Source: Phialocephala subalpina
Lineage: Eukaryota; Ascomycota; Leotiomycetes; Helotiales; Mollisiaceae
DNA: 64,000 bases
Reading direction: 5' to 3'
Assembly: GCA_900073065.1 (NCBI GenBank)
Contig: FJOG01000017.1
Span: 1 to 64,000 of the forward strand
Shown: positions 23,296 to 35,992 of the stretch, piece after piece
How the letters are laid out: each line of letters begins with the position of its first letter
Position numbering within the stretch: position 1 is the stretch's first letter
Made by a program: the position numbers and the translations under genes
The notes under the pieces: model-generated
Seen by the model: the letters and a program-made list of their open reading frames with translations, nothing else
Told to the model about the DNA's origin: nothing
Databases searched by the model: none

Positions 23296-25417
23296 TACGG
23301 AATAGACCTATGTGCTAGGCAATCTATTCGCCTGGAGCTCCTCTGAAGTGGGAGGATTGGCCTCAAGCAGGAGGTGGCCAATATAGGAGCCTGGGCGGTG
23401 ATCTGAATCAACCCAGATTCTGTATGTCCGGAGAGGTTTATTCGACCTCTCCGCACCTGGTATCCACTACACCAATATCACTGACAGGAAGACTGCTGTG
23501 ATTGTAGTACGAAACAAGATGTCCACTCTAGGTTGAAGATTGGTTTTGCCCGTTTGCTTGTCGGAGAGGGGAATTTGACTTTCGAGGGGGTTTGTCGCGT
23601 GCAATTCGAGAATTCGAAAAGAAGGGGAGGCGATGGAATCGATGAGGGTACTAGATGGTCTCGTTGCTGCCGACTGAGTTGTCAGCTCGTGGAGTAAGGA
23701 AAGATGTCGTTTATTCGATGACACAGGCGGTGCTGGCCAACCACGATCTGTGCGGCCACTACATCAAAGGTGAATATTAGCTTAATGAACCGAACACGAG
23801 ATAGGCGTGTAGTAAAATGTAAAGCGTGACAGAGTGACAGAATCGTAGGTGGGAGAGGAGGAGGAGCATCTCTTGCGCGAATAACTCGCACAAATGTGAA
23901 AAAGCTTGAATACTGCCTGAAATGATTAACGAACCTCAAAGAGTCGAAATACGCGTGAACCGTCGTCGTAAAATCCTTCGTGATGTCCAGTCCAGTCTGA
24001 GAAATCAGCAATGGAGTTGGCCTCTGTCTTTGCCGTTTGACATGTACCACTGGTGTCTGGACCGTGTGGCACGTTCTTGTCGCAGAACGAAAGAAAATTC
24101 GAGAGTAGGGAAGCAGAGATGGGTATAGTCGCGATCCGTCGACCCGCGTCCCAGATAATTTCTTGAAGGAGTTTGGGCGATGCTTGTGGAAAGCTCGAGG
24201 AATAATTTTCGACTTCAAACCCTAACGATTAAAAATTTGGAGTCCGGATGGGTTGCTCTAAAATGCTCCCTCGTTTTGCCGAGCTACTAAGGTTAGGGCC
24301 TCCGCCGTGCCGACAATATTTCTATCAATGAACGAATTTGCTGTAACCCCACAAGTTAATCATTAATACTTCTTATTTTATTGGCATTGCAATTTTCTTT
24401 TTGGATTCCTGCATGAAATAGCTGTTCAATCAATCATTCATTCCAATTTCTCGATGTCTGGTTATTGTCTTGGTTCCTCGAGTCACCAGAAGACCCACTG
24501 AAACAGTCTCACCAAACCTTCAATCATAATGGGCTTCAAAACAAATTCAGAAGAAACTAACAAGTAAAGGGGAAGGGGAACTTCTCATCCACGATGTTAC
24601 ACATCTTTCGTTTCCTGATTTGGAGGCAAAGGACTGGGTGAAAGTGGTGATTATGTTCGGTGACCCTCCACTCAAATCTACCCCTCCACAAGCTAAATGC
24701 AGGTGTCAAGTGCATGCACAAGGGCCCATCATCAACGACATTTTCCTCGAAAATCTCACGAATAAGGCATGCGCAAGATAATAGCTGTTGGCTTGAATTA
24801 CCCGGTGTCCTTTTTGACACAATGTCAAATTAAGCTGCTAATGTACCGATAGGCAGTAGCCTTCTTGGTATATTATGTCTGCTTCGGTAGTGTCTTTCTG
24901 ATGATTGGTGCAAACTCTTGTCGAACATCGAAATTGATCCCGTTTCAATCCTATTTTGAGGCTATGTCTGTGAGTGATTGCAGCGAACGCCTCGGAAGAT
25001 CATGAAGGACGCTTTTTTCAGAGGCAATATGATGATAAATCTGGCAGCTCAAGGGACATAAACCTCACAAACCGAGGAGTCCAAGTCAATGTGCGAAGTA
25101 TTTTCAGATTGCCACATGTCCAGGAGAAGACACAATCAATCTCCCTTCATAAGATCTGTAAACGTTTGGCCTTTCAAGTCCAGAATTTTGAGAACATTTT
25201 CAGTAGTTCATACCCGGCCTTTCACACAGCTGCTTCGAAACAACAGCAGAGCGGAACATCATACCATGTCAAAAAATGGTTGGAACCGCTTATCGAAATC
25301 GAAGTCGAGATTGACACAAATCGCATGATCGGTGGAGTCAAAGGTACTGTTTCGTTGAAAACGACTCCATTATTGGTATATATATGTACAATGCCTGTGC
25401 CATGCTAAAATTAGAAT
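23296..25417. other. Long upstream region, no gene recognised
   Basis: 2.1 kb lies between the LARP1-type gene and the 3' end of sft2 (both minus). The part up to about 24.2 kb is pyrimidine-rich on the minus strand and probably the LARP leader and promoter. A 178-codon minus-strand frame there has leader-like composition and no features. Nothing is recognised at 24.2-25.4 kb. Confidence 0.45.
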
Positions 25418-26637
25418 TCAACCAGTCATCCATGCAGCAGCTCGCTGGGCACCGAAGCTTGTGGCGAGTCGCAATCTACATTCAAGTTAGCTTCGGCGCT
25501 TAGGACAGAGATATAATAGTCGACGGTATCGGGTGGTTAACCAGAGCTGAATATCTGTATAGAAGAGAATGAATAGAATGACTTACCCGCTGGAACCCAT
25601 CGGAAAATAACTGACCAGATACCAAACCAAACAAGCTAACTGTATGATAGCTGAGATGAGAGTTAGGATGGTATTCTCGAGCTATTAAACGCGGTCAGCG
25701 AGCTTCACGTCTTCGTGGCCTTGATAGTAGAACATACCCCGAGACTGAAGTAGAGAGTAAGGCCGATAGATCCAAAATATGTGGCTGTAAAGGGCAAACG
25801 CGGTGTCGATATCAAGTGCTGGAAGTAGTTCAAAGGACCCATCATCGCCGCCCAACTTGCAAGGAACAAGGCGGAACCTAAAGACCATCTGGTGTGTCAC
25901 GGGGACAAGTTAGTATGTGAAAGGCAAGAAATTTCATGATTCAGGTAGCAGAAAGATAAGAGAGCTACTCTCCGTGTGCGAGAGCAGAGAGATGTCATGG
26001 AAGTAGGCTGCGACTAGCAGGGTTGAATGTAGGTTGGACGGCTACTTGCAGCGGGAGAGCCTTGCCGAGATCCTGGAGTATTCCAAGGGCGATGGGTGAC
26101 CCGTGCAGAGCGCGATCAAGAAAGGAATAGTTGGACTTACAGGATGGCAAACTTGCGTGGCTTTGCCATCATTATTGGCCATAAGGCAAAGCACAAGACG
26201 AAGCAGGCAAGTGCTCCAATGTTACAGCCACCGAAGATGAGAAGTCGGTCCCACCGACTCACTGTATGTGGCACAGGTCAGCCTCTCGGCACTTCTCTAG
26301 AGTAATACGAACCAGATCCAGCCACCATTGCTGCATGTCGCACATGGTCCGTGAGGTTGGCTGACGCAGGGGAAGTGGAACGTGGAGGAGAAAGCAAGAA
26401 ACGCGTTGACTCACGAGCAAACCATCCCTCCTCCTCCTCACGGCGGTTTCTCGCTGGAAGTGGTGCTCCTGGGCCCTCAGTTGTTGGAAGTCTAACATAG
26501 CCACTATCTCCGAAAGGGTTCAAGGACTGGAGAGACGACAAGAGTCCGGTCTGCTGAGCAGTATTCACGGGCACATCCGGGCTGCGGCGGGACCACCCTA
26601 AGGAGCTCATAGAGTCTCTGAAGGACGAGGAAGCCAT
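25418..26637 (-). CDS. sft2: Sft2-family Golgi vesicle transport protein
   Basis: Five exons: 26637-26415, 26261-26141, 25888-25738, 25681-25587, 25475-25418. Phases join to give 215 aa. The disordered N-terminus (MASSSFRDSMSSLGWSRR, then GYVRLPTTEGPGAPLPARNR) is typical of fungal Sft2. Four membrane segments follow, with RWDRLLIFGGCNIGAL, MMGPLNYFQHLISTPRLPFT, LVWYLVSYFPMGSSG and the C-terminal AAAWMTG. Sft2/Got1 proteins sit in Golgi membranes and assist vesicle fusion with the SNARE Sed5. The individual exons are short, so the gene is hard to see without splicing. Confidence 0.93.
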
Positions 26638-28062
26638 TGGTAGGTTTGTGGTAGCTGTAGATCGTCGGTAGTTGGGGACTTTAAGGTTGTTACAGCCGTG
26701 GTTGAGCCAGTCGTAGATTTTGACCAGGAGAGCGAGTCTGGGGGACTTCGATCGACCAGAAGATAAGGTCGCAGTCTGAGGTTACAGTTAGGCCTCACGC
26801 TCAGCAGAGGCTATTGTTTCGGTCGTACTGCGGGCGAGAGCTGCAAGTATGTTCTGCGTTGCGTGGAAAGAATACGACTGGTTGCAAACGTAGGAGGGCT
26901 CGAAGGGTGTCCAATGACCACAAAGAGGGACCAGGGTTTGGAAAGAAGAGTCTGCTTCTGACTTGAGGTCTGCCTCGTGACCAGGCTTGAGAGGTTCTAT
27001 CTTCGAAGAGGGGGTGGAAGAGTCGTAGATGTTTATTGGTCGAGAAGTGGGCGGAAACTTGGAATATGGGTCTCGCAGATGCGCAAAGCTTCGAAATATG
27101 TAGGAGGGTGCGATTAGGCGCTCGTCGAAAGGCCAAGTTGCTCTAAGAAGAGTGGAAGTGTGGTGTGGCAGACGCGTAGACTGAAAGTCGTTGTTCTGGT
27201 CGTCAAGCTGCTTCCTGATGGCTGTCAGAAACATAGGTAGGCTTTCTCCAATGGAGACTAGGCTAGCGTGATTATAAAAAGGCACCCCTTTCATCGCAGC
27301 AGCCTTACCAGAACTGGTCTGCGCTGTCGCTTCTAACCAGTTATAAAATACCGATTAGTCTATTTTCAGCTAACGGCCTAGACAGAGCCCCCCACCACGT
27401 GTGCGTATGAATGCCCGCTTATGGTCGAATGACCAGACTGCCAGGACTTTGGGAGTCGGGACTCTCTCAATCGACAAGTTCTCAAGTTCACCATAAATGA
27501 ATGCACTGGCACATTTTATGACGGCCTTTGACAGAAGTGTAAAGTCCTCTGGACTCTGGGACTTTAAAAAAGCAGCTTGACCGAGTTCGGAGTACGCCGC
27601 CGCGAACTTGAATTCTTGCACTCCCTAGAAGGTGAACGAGCATGATCAGCACTTGGATGCGCCACAGCCCAGAGATGGATCTGGCTGGACGGTATTCAAG
27701 GCCCGTACCGAAGTAGCTAAGTACCGTGCTCGACCAGGGTGCAGGGTGAAACATTGAGCCAAGTTCTGAAATGTGAGACACCGTCGCATCGAGCAAAGGT
27801 GCAGGCTGACTCCTGCCTTGCTGATAGGCAGCCAACTTTCCGAGTGTGAGCTGGGACTAGTGAGCAAGAGCCGGAGTCCGAATTAGTAGCAGCCATCTCT
27901 GATGCTCCCCTCATCCAATGACCTGTGGCGGCGGTGTGGCTCGTTTCTCTAAGCTTTGGATTTGGATTTTAACCCACCCCCCTTTATCTAGCTTTTAGAC
28001 CCAGGAAGTCGAGGTGAGACCTCATGCCCTCTGAATTAGGAGAGATCATGGTCAAGTAGCAA
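26638..28062. other. Intergenic, several unsupported frames
   Basis: Minus-strand frames at 26788-27294 and 27370-27835 have partly protein-like stretches. They do not connect with acceptable introns (the only joining intron would be about 28 bp) and match no family I know. A TATA-like ATTATAAAAAGG lies at 27271. I cannot support a gene here. Confidence 0.35.
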
Positions 28063-28327
28063 TCAGGAGGAACGGTGGCTGACGGGCAAGGCCGAGGAGA
28101 TCTGAGCCTTTATAAAATGCGTATCCTCGCGCTCTCTGAGTCGAGGAATCTGATCCTCCGTATCTATCAAACGCTCATCCTCTGAGATTGTCTTCTGCTG
28201 TGCTCCCACACCAAAGAGAGCCCCATCACGTTTCTGTGCCTGATACTGTTCTGGTCCGTCCGAGCTATCTTCACTCAAAGATATCTTCCCTCGCCAACTT
28301 GCTAAGTGAGGGCTGAACGACTTCCAT
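28063..28327 (-). pseudogene. Possible small frameshifted gene
   Basis: An ATG at 28327 opens MEVVQPSLSKLAREDIFE and stops at TGA near 28271. In the adjacent frame, a charged protein-like stretch without stops runs on through the same place to 28063 (SEDSSDGPEQYQAQKRD, then ISEDERLIDTEDQIPRLRER). A one-base shift near 28275 would join the two. The family is unrecognised. It may be a relic, a real gene with a sequencing error, or chance. Confidence 0.3.
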
Positions 28328-30328
28328 CACCCTGCAATAGACAACCTGCCCTCACTTGAACGCCTCTATATTGCATTCGGTGCCTCATTCAGGGTATCCA
28401 ATACACAACTTCTCATCGCGGCCTTCATATATTTGGCCTCGTCATTCATATACTCAGAGTGTCCCCACTCATACCAAGATAATAACTCAACATATAAAGT
28501 CTTCCCCGTCGCGGAAGTCGGATCACTACATCCAAGGTCTCCTCCATCGTGGTGCTGAACCGCCAAATTGGCTGATATTGCAACCGTCCTTTCCGATCTG
28601 GAAAGTCAAGAACTGGAGACGGACTTCCCAATCGGTTCTTCAAACTTGAGTTTGAGAGATACAAGCTCATCAGCCAAGAAATCATAAGGACTCGTCACCT
28701 TGGTTCACTGGAGCAATCTCAGCAGTCAGATCCAGTTACGGAAGGTTACACACAATATACAGCTCTGCAATCGGGGTTACTTCTACGGAATACCAGGTAT
28801 CATAAGCTTCGAATATACCACATCGCCCAATCAGGGAAGTCGATCAGGCCATCCGCAGCCTAAAGGCGACATATCAAGATTTGGTCCTCCAAAGTCCCAG
28901 ACGCGAAGAGTGATTACGAGAAGAACACTTTATTTCACCAAGCCCTGGTTCTTCTCCGCATCTGGGAGAATTAATCAAACCCCGCTGTGGGCGTCTCGAA
29001 ATAACTCCCGGAGAATAGATTCCTTCCTTGCGAGGATCTCGATACGAGAGCAAAGCGTCAGCGACATCGACATCGACATCGACCTGGTAACGTGTGGCCA
29101 GCGTCCCATCTCGTCGAGATTCGAACTCGAAGTCCGAAGTGTCTTGGAACCTTTGGAGGTAGTAGGAAGTAGCTTGACGCGACGAGAACTAGACTGGGGC
29201 GGTCAATACTTGGTCTTTTGACGTTCGCCTACGTCGCTGGAGCTCCGTCATCATTGGGTGGCAGAAGCGACTCATCAACTTCATTCATTCGAGTCAAGCA
29301 CCTGCAGTCGAACACATCTTCTTCCAATCGCCATCTCAGCGCCCCAATTCAACCTTCGCCTACTCACCACCACCACAGCTTCCACCTCCCTGTCGACGGG
29401 CGACCTCCGAAATTTCACGTTCGCCAAGTATACCCGTACACCTCCTCCATCAAAGACCCTCTTCTCCTGGGACCTTGGTCGCACCAGATCCTGGGCCTCC
29501 ACACTTCTATCCCGCATTCATCATTATATTGTGCGACCCTCGGTCAGCGCAAGCCGAGCCAAAGCGACAATCCTCACTCACCGTTCCCCCGACCGCCTAT
29601 CTGAGGCTGCAGCAACACATCGTGAAAGAACATCCACTGTTGGGATATTCTGTTCTTCATCTTCGACGACGACGACGACCTACCCGTCTTTCCTAGCGCA
29701 CATCCTAATCAGGTAAATGTCCCTCCCTCCCACGGTGATCAATTATCAGCTCCCGAACCTCCCCCCCAGAGCTATCGCTCTTTCCCTCGACACGGCGCTA
29801 ATTCTTATTCTTATGTTAGACAGGACCCCTCTCGAAAGCATCCGGAAGGAATCGCCTTCTCGGCCAAACAGGACTGCTGCAGCATAAGAGCTACAAGTAA
29901 TCACCACAAACTATTCACGAGTTTCGAGTCTGCCACTGCACCGGAGGGAAGGATAACTGCATCTTCGTTCATCGCGACAATACGAACTGACGTAAGTGCT
30001 CTTCTCCTTACAGTACTTTACGTGGCTCCAGCAGGTTTCTCGTGGTTCAGAGATTCGCAGAGGAGTCAATCATCTAGCAATGAAGGAACTTTCTGCTACA
30101 ATTCAGACTCTCTCTATGTTGCGCACGGCATTGATTCGCCGCTATTGGCATCATAATTTTTCTTGATTGCTTTTTCCTCTCCGACATCGTTTCTAGATGA
30201 AAGCAAGGGCTAATGTTTGTCACACACCTCAGATACCGACAATTAATCTCTGAATACCTTGGTACAAACTCAACTTCGTCGCATATTGGCGATATAAATC
30301 CTCGTCCAGGTCTGGTTAAGGACAGAAG
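28328..30328. other. Probable leader and promoter of the bHLH gene
   Basis: About 2 kb upstream of the bHLH start. From 29.2 kb on it is pyrimidine/CAA-rich with donor-like GTAAAT near 29714 and GTAAGT near 29992, suggesting a long, spliced 5' UTR. A short GACATC hexamer repeat lies at 29067-29087. The frames here have leader-like composition, and no protein family is recognised. Confidence 0.4.
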
Positions 30329-32201
30329 ATGGCTGGTACGGGTGCGTCTAGCCCATACATCAAAGACGAGCCCGAAGACTTCTTCTTTCAACCAAATCAA
30401 CGATACATGGGAAGTGCGCAACAAGGTTCAAACATGGCTCAGCAGCAACATCAATTTGGCGGCGCGCATGGCGGCAGCATAAACCCCAGCGACCTCATGG
30501 GTGGAAGTGGAGTAGCCATCCCGAACGGTGCATATGGATTCGGCAACCAGAACAATTTCAACAATCAGGCTTCGGGTGCCAGCGCGAGCTATACAAGGGG
30601 CATTGCTACGTTTGATGATGATGAAATACTCGATAGCCTTGGAACGAACCAAATGTCTTCGAACCAGTCAGGGTTGCAAAGCAACGGACAAGACTATGGC
30701 GGCATGGAATACGATATTTCATCGAACTTCTACGCCAACAACGGTACTCCAGCCCTCTCAGTTGATCCGAACCACATCAATCCCCACTACTCATCAACGC
30801 CTGACGGCGAGCCGATCCAGAGTCCCTACGTCTCAAACTTCAACAATGCTCAGTTCAGACACATGCAAGCCCAACAACACCCATTTGGCTCTTTACACTC
30901 ACCTGGACAATACGCCAGCTCTCCCATATCTGGAGCGGACATGCTTAATGGATCGGGAGATGCAAACTTGATGAAGGCGCGTCGTCCTGGCCTAGCAGGA
31001 ATGCAAAGAAAGAGCTCCAGCACCAGAAGCCCTCTGACACCGAAAACTCCTGCCATTTCCTCGCTTCATATTGGTTCGGCAGAAAACAGCTTCCCGACGC
31101 AACCTATTAGAACACACTCTTCCCATAGACATCAGAAGACGCTCTCTGGGCAGTGGGATCAGACGCCAAGCAGCCTTACCTCATTCCCTGGCTCAGACTT
31201 CTCGCCCATCCACGGCGTTCACCCCGGCGCACAGATATCAGATGTCTTGAAGGGTGCATCTATGCCCACCAAGCTGAACAATGGGCACCAGGTTGGCAGT
31301 GCTCCAGCGCTCCAGTCTCAAGAGATGAAGAGAAGACGACGTCGAGAGTCGCACAATCTCGTTGAGCGCCGAAGAAGAGACAATATCAATGAGCGTATTC
31401 AAGAGTTGAGCCACCTTGTCCCAATGCATCGACTTGAGGATGAGAAAGTTCGCAAGGCCCTCCAAAATAACTCTCCTCTGTCACCTACCTTGGCAGGTCT
31501 CTCAGCGCCACCTTCTGGCATGAGTCCTCCACAGGCTACTTCTGGTCTCGCCGGACCAGGGGCGCGGAGGGCAACGGCCGGTAACATCACTACTGGCATT
31601 CCCATCGAGGAGAAAGATAAGGGTCCTAACAAAGGCGACATCCTCAACGGTGCTGTGAGCTGGACTCGCGACCTTATGTGGATGCTGCACCTCAAGCTCC
31701 AACAGCAGGAGGAACTGGCCAACATCATTCAAGAACTTGGCGGAACTTTTCCGTTTGAGGAGACTGAGGACGAGAGAAGAATGCACACCGAGCTTCTGGA
31801 TGCGATGTTAAAGAATGATGGGACCAAATTCCACTATTCTCGCGCTCCAGGAAGCGGTCTACGTGTTCCCAAGCACACTGATGTTAGAGGTGACGCCGTC
31901 AATCCTTCCGCTCAAGGTGGCCAGCTTGACAATTCCTTGAGCCCAGACAACCATAGCACGGGCGATGCTGGTCAAACTGGTGGAGCAGGCCAATACTGGA
32001 GTGGTCATAATAGCGGAGGAAGTGGTCCCGGTTCGATCAGCTTCAAGGAGGAGGACGAATATGGCAGTAAGCTACCCTTTTCTCTGTTTCCTCTTTTCAG
32101 TTTTGCTGCGGAGGGGCTCCCGAGCTGGTTTTATCCTGCTCGCCCTTCCCTTCTGAAGAAAATACCCATACTAATTCGATGTAGTGGATCTCACCCAGTG
32201 A
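30329..32201 (+). CDS. bHLH transcription factor
   Basis: A long exon 30329-32066 plus a 17-base last exon 32185-32201 (ending MDLTQ) give 584 aa. The N-terminal half is Gln/Asn/Ser-rich and disordered, typical of activation regions. The basic region and helix 1 lie near residues 335-366 (SHNLVERRRRDNINERIQEL). A very long loop of about 60 residues rich in Pro/Ala/Gly precedes helix 2 (NKGDILNGAVSWTRDLMWML, near 430) and a leucine-rich extension. The His-Glu-Arg pattern predicts binding to E-box DNA (CANNTG). Similar proteins are conserved in Pezizomycotina, sometimes annotated as a GlcD-gamma-type HLH factor. The 118-bp last intron is inferred; without it the frame runs on to 32218. Confidence 0.87.
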
Positions 32202-33827
32202 GCTGCTATGGTTGCTAAGACTTGCGCGATGACTTGGGTTTGAGTTTCATACATGAGGGTTTTGCAGTTCATATCGCACATGGGTTTATTATCTTCTCTG
32301 TTACTTGCTTTTAGTTCTCTGGTTCCCTTGGGCGTCCTGCATTCGGAGGTAGTTCTGGAGCTTTCAATATGGATGGGCTAGGCGTTGCTGGGTGATGCTC
32401 GCAGAATACGAGTTTGGCATGGGATACCTGGGGTTTTGCTGGGTTGCTTTTCGTTCGCTGTACCCACAGCATTCATATGTGCTTTTCCTTGCATTAGTAT
32501 TATTGCTCTTTTGGCATCGGTGCCACCTATGATACCTTCGCCTTTTGTCCCTATTGCAACGGGCGAGCTTTCTCTTTTACCGTTATTAGTACTTTGCGGC
32601 TCTGCCTTATGCAGATAACTTGCTGATTATGAAATATATCCGATGAACCTCGCTCTTGGTACCGTTCCCGCGCGTTCCGAATCTTCCATCCCATATTCCA
32701 GAAATCCTTCCTTTCTTGCCACCAGCTTGCGTCTGCAGTCAGCACTACAAAGCTCGGTCGCCTCCGAGACAAATTTTCGTAATTCTCACCACCCTCCCCT
32801 AAAGTCCCAGAAGCCCATGACCCTTTTCTGCGGTAGAGACGGGAATCTCGAGATCCAGATCTGGAGTTCAAGAATTCGATGCGAGGTTTACGAGGCTAGG
32901 TTAGGGCATTTTCTATGAATAGTTGTGTGTGTGTGTGTGTTACGAGTGTGATGTCATGTCTCAGTGGTTACATTCCCGGGTCAAGACAATAAGTTCATTA
33001 TCTTACGAGGATAAGACAACTGAGTCATACAGGGCTACTTTGGGGCATCTGTCCCCTTGCAGGTGATGGCTACAGCTGATTCGTGAGAGGAGGGCACGTG
33101 AGGAGGCTCGGTGAATGGTGGGCCTGGTGACTCTCGGTTAGGCAGGGGGAAGGGGTGTCGTGGGGGTTCTTGGGATTTATTGGCGAGAGGTCTAGACGTG
33201 TGTTGCTGGATAATAATATTTTGGAGTAGGTTGTGTTTAGTTTTAGACGTTGTAGAGGAAGGTGGATTGTGGAGGGCGGGAACGAGCGGCTGCTGTCAGT
33301 GTGCCTTCCCAAGGTGAACGAAAGCAGCTGTATTGGATTTATTTGAGAGAGTCACTCGAAGAAAATGTTGGAAGGGCAGGTCTTAACACGAAGCGAGGCA
33401 GAGCACGCATGTCCGAGCTTTGGAAGGACTGTGGGAACGCGCCCTCAACTGGACTTCAAGTAGCGTCTGATGAATCACTAACGCTTTGTTTCAACGAATA
33501 TCTTAGCACCCTTAACTTTCAAGCCAGATCAAGATGAAAATCCTCGAGTTTCTGGTGCTTTGGCGTCTCAATTTCATGGAAAACGGCGAGGGAATTTAGG
33601 ACATTTTGACATTTATGTGCAGCTTCTGCAATGGGTATCTCTACGAACAAATAACCATCCAACGCCATCCATCATCATACCGTGAAGTCGTCCATCATGA
33701 ATCGTAATGTTTTCCCCAACTCCATCGTCAATCATGTTCTTTATGAGAAGGTTGCTTCTTTCACGAATCGTAATCTTTCTCAAAATCTATCATAATCAAC
33801 AGGTACTTTAACAAAATTATGAGCCTT
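32202..33827. other. Convergent 3' intergenic region
   Basis: It lies between the bHLH gene (+) and npr3 (-), which end toward each other. It contains a (TG)n run and pyrimidine-rich stretches. No gene is recognised. Confidence 0.45.
32924..32941 (+). repeat. (TG)n microsatellite
   Basis: About nine uninterrupted TG dinucleotides in the intergenic region. Confidence 0.85.
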
Positions 33828-35992
33828 TCACCAATGCTTGCAGACCAAGATGTGCTCTTGATACTGCATCAGAATACCCCAAGTCTCCTTACGCTTCATG
33901 TTCTCACGCAATGCGATCATCTCCAGAGCCTCGTTGCCGTTGAAGTACTTAACGAACTTCTGCCAGCAATCCTTAGCCTTCTGATCAGTGATGCGTTTTC
34001 CGATCGCAGCGATGTAGAGTGACTCTTCATGTGAGACCTTATGAGGATCCTTGATTATATAGGGCGGAATGGTCTTGAGGTGCTCAGCGTTGTTTCTGGA
34101 GATATGGTCGGTGGCAACAGGGACAGGCATCTGCGCAAAGGCGGCAGCTTCTTCAGCAGCCTGCTTGGCAGCCTTGTCGGCAAGTCTACCTAGGCGGGCA
34201 TTCTCAGCAACTTGCTCAGCTGTCAAGGTTTGAATGTGGTCGTTGTCGCTGTGCTTGTCGGGACCGGATTCATCAGTTGACTCTGGTGACTCGCTGGATC
34301 CGCTGTTTGACTTCGTGCCCTTCTTCGCCTTCTCGATAGCATCAGCCTTGAGTTGATAGTCGACCTCGTAGATAATCTCTGGCCATACAAGGATCCAAGC
34401 GAATGTACGTAGTTGTGTAACCCAGCCACCACGAATGAGCCAGGCAAGCATGTCGAGATAGGTGGGACGGTGATTCTTGCTTGGCGCAAAGCTCTTGTAG
34501 GGACGAGGAGCTGCTGATAGCATGGCAAGGAAGCTAGGAAGAGATGGTGCCAAAGGGAATGCCTTCTTCCATGCGACACTTGCAACTGGGAGCTTGCGGC
34601 TGTCACAGTTGGGAGACACGATATACATCTCCCGGGAGTGAAGTGGCGGAAGAGCAATTGCTCTGCGGTAGTGGATCAAATGCTGAGCCAAGATAAGCAG
34701 GCTTGTGAGTTCGATGCTGTTGGACTGAGCAACTTGCAAGAAGGAGAGAGTTGGCTTGCAAAGTCGAATGCACTCAATGAGCGGTGCTGAAATCTCAGTG
34801 TCCTCGGCTTGGATGTCGGCTATGATCTTATTCTCGTCGTCGAGAAGAAGTAGGGCGAAATGCTTGTTGAGAGTTTCCTGATCTTCATTGCCTTCGTCAG
34901 CGACCAGAGGATTAGCTGTAGTGACAAGCAAGCCTGGCATAGCTGGCTCGGTCGGACCGGGGAGTCTTGTGAGGAAGGATGGGACAGGGATCTGAAGAGC
35001 TAGATCCAATGGCGGTGTGGTTTTGAGATGTATAGTGGCGATCTTGTTGTTCGAAATAGCTATGTAGACATCGCGAATTGCGATAGCCAGAGTCGAACGG
35101 AGGAGAATCTCACTCCATAACCAACTCATCGGACGTCCTTGAGATTTATTAGCTTCGATATTTAATTATGAGGGTGTGACCTACTCTCTTCTCTGGCTTT
35201 TTCCCTCATACCCAGAATCATCTCGGACTCCTTCCAGACATAATTAGAAGATGCTTGTGCATGGTTCAATGCCTTGTGAAAGCTCTTGATAACATGATGG
35301 TAGATCTCGGCAATTCGCGCGTCTGCTTCATGCTTGGGAAGATCGAGGATGAAAACCACATTGAACATGGTCATGCCTCCATCATCTTCGGCGTCGTCAT
35401 CTACTCCGGTATGCTTGTCTTCCGCCGCACTGCCCTCAACGTTGTTGTTTCTATCAGCTGCAGTACTCTCTTTCTTGGCCTTCTTTGGCTTCTTCTTCTT
35501 CCAAGTTCCATCCTCGCGGATATGGATTGGGTAGGTGATGAAGTGGAGAGGATCAAGAGTCATCTCGAATCTCTTCTTGTGATAACCTCTTGCTGGGGTC
35601 AAGATACTTCGTAGATCTGCAGTAGACCAGCCGAGTACAGTCTCCCAAGGAACAACCTGCACGCCATATTTATCGTCGTAGTGATCATCGTTCTCAGGAA
35701 CTTCCACGTGATCGTGCTTCTTATCACTCTTGTCGTTCAGATCGAGTTTCCCAATTCCTTTTCCCTTGAAAATCTCCTCGAGATCCGAATCGTCTCCACC
35801 ATCTCCTCTCGCGTTATCGTCCTCAGAGTCGGATTCGTCGAGTTCGGTACCATACAGCTTCTCGCGTTTTGAAGCTTTGGTGGAGGGGCGCGGTGGGTAG
35901 TGGAATACAAATCGCGGTCCATCCTTCGATCTGATGATCAGGGCAACTCCCAGTAGGCCTGGGTCCTTGACGGCTGTAGGTGCGGAAGCCAT
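33828..35992 (-). CDS. npr3: Npr3, GATOR1/SEACIT subunit
   Basis: Two exons, 35992-35185 and 35137-33828, with a 47-bp intron (GTAGGT donor, AAG acceptor), give 705 aa. Near the N-terminus LLGVALIIRSKDGPRFVFHY is the conserved start of the Npr3 longin domain. An acidic Asp/Glu/Lys insertion follows. The junction gives RRPMSWLWSE, and the C-terminal half is well preserved to ILVCKHW. Npr3 works with Npr2 and Iml1 at the vacuole as a GTPase-activating complex for Gtr1, shutting off TORC1 on nitrogen starvation. The start at 35992 places the longin domain properly. An in-frame upstream Met at 36091 would add a stretch that looks like leader and was not used. Confidence 0.92.

Noticed and set aside
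22655..23305. 216-codon plus-strand open frame
   Set aside because: It is antisense to the LARP1-type coding exon and is low-complexity Ser/Phe, the mirror of the Glu/Lys-rich N-terminus.
23682..24218. 178-codon minus-strand frame upstream of the LARP1-type gene
   Set aside because: Its composition is typical of a pyrimidine-rich leader. It has no domains or supporting splice structure.
27370..27835. Two minus-strand frames that could join into one gene
   Set aside because: Joining them needs an intron of about 28 bp, below the workable size, and neither part is recognised.
29112..29130. tRNA-like B-box (GATTCGAACTC) on the minus strand
   Set aside because: No A-box, acceptor stem or cloverleaf can be built around it, so it is a chance match.
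28700..29221. 173-codon plus-strand frame
   Set aside because: It has no family features and a composition like the bHLH leader region, and it includes a GACATC repeat.
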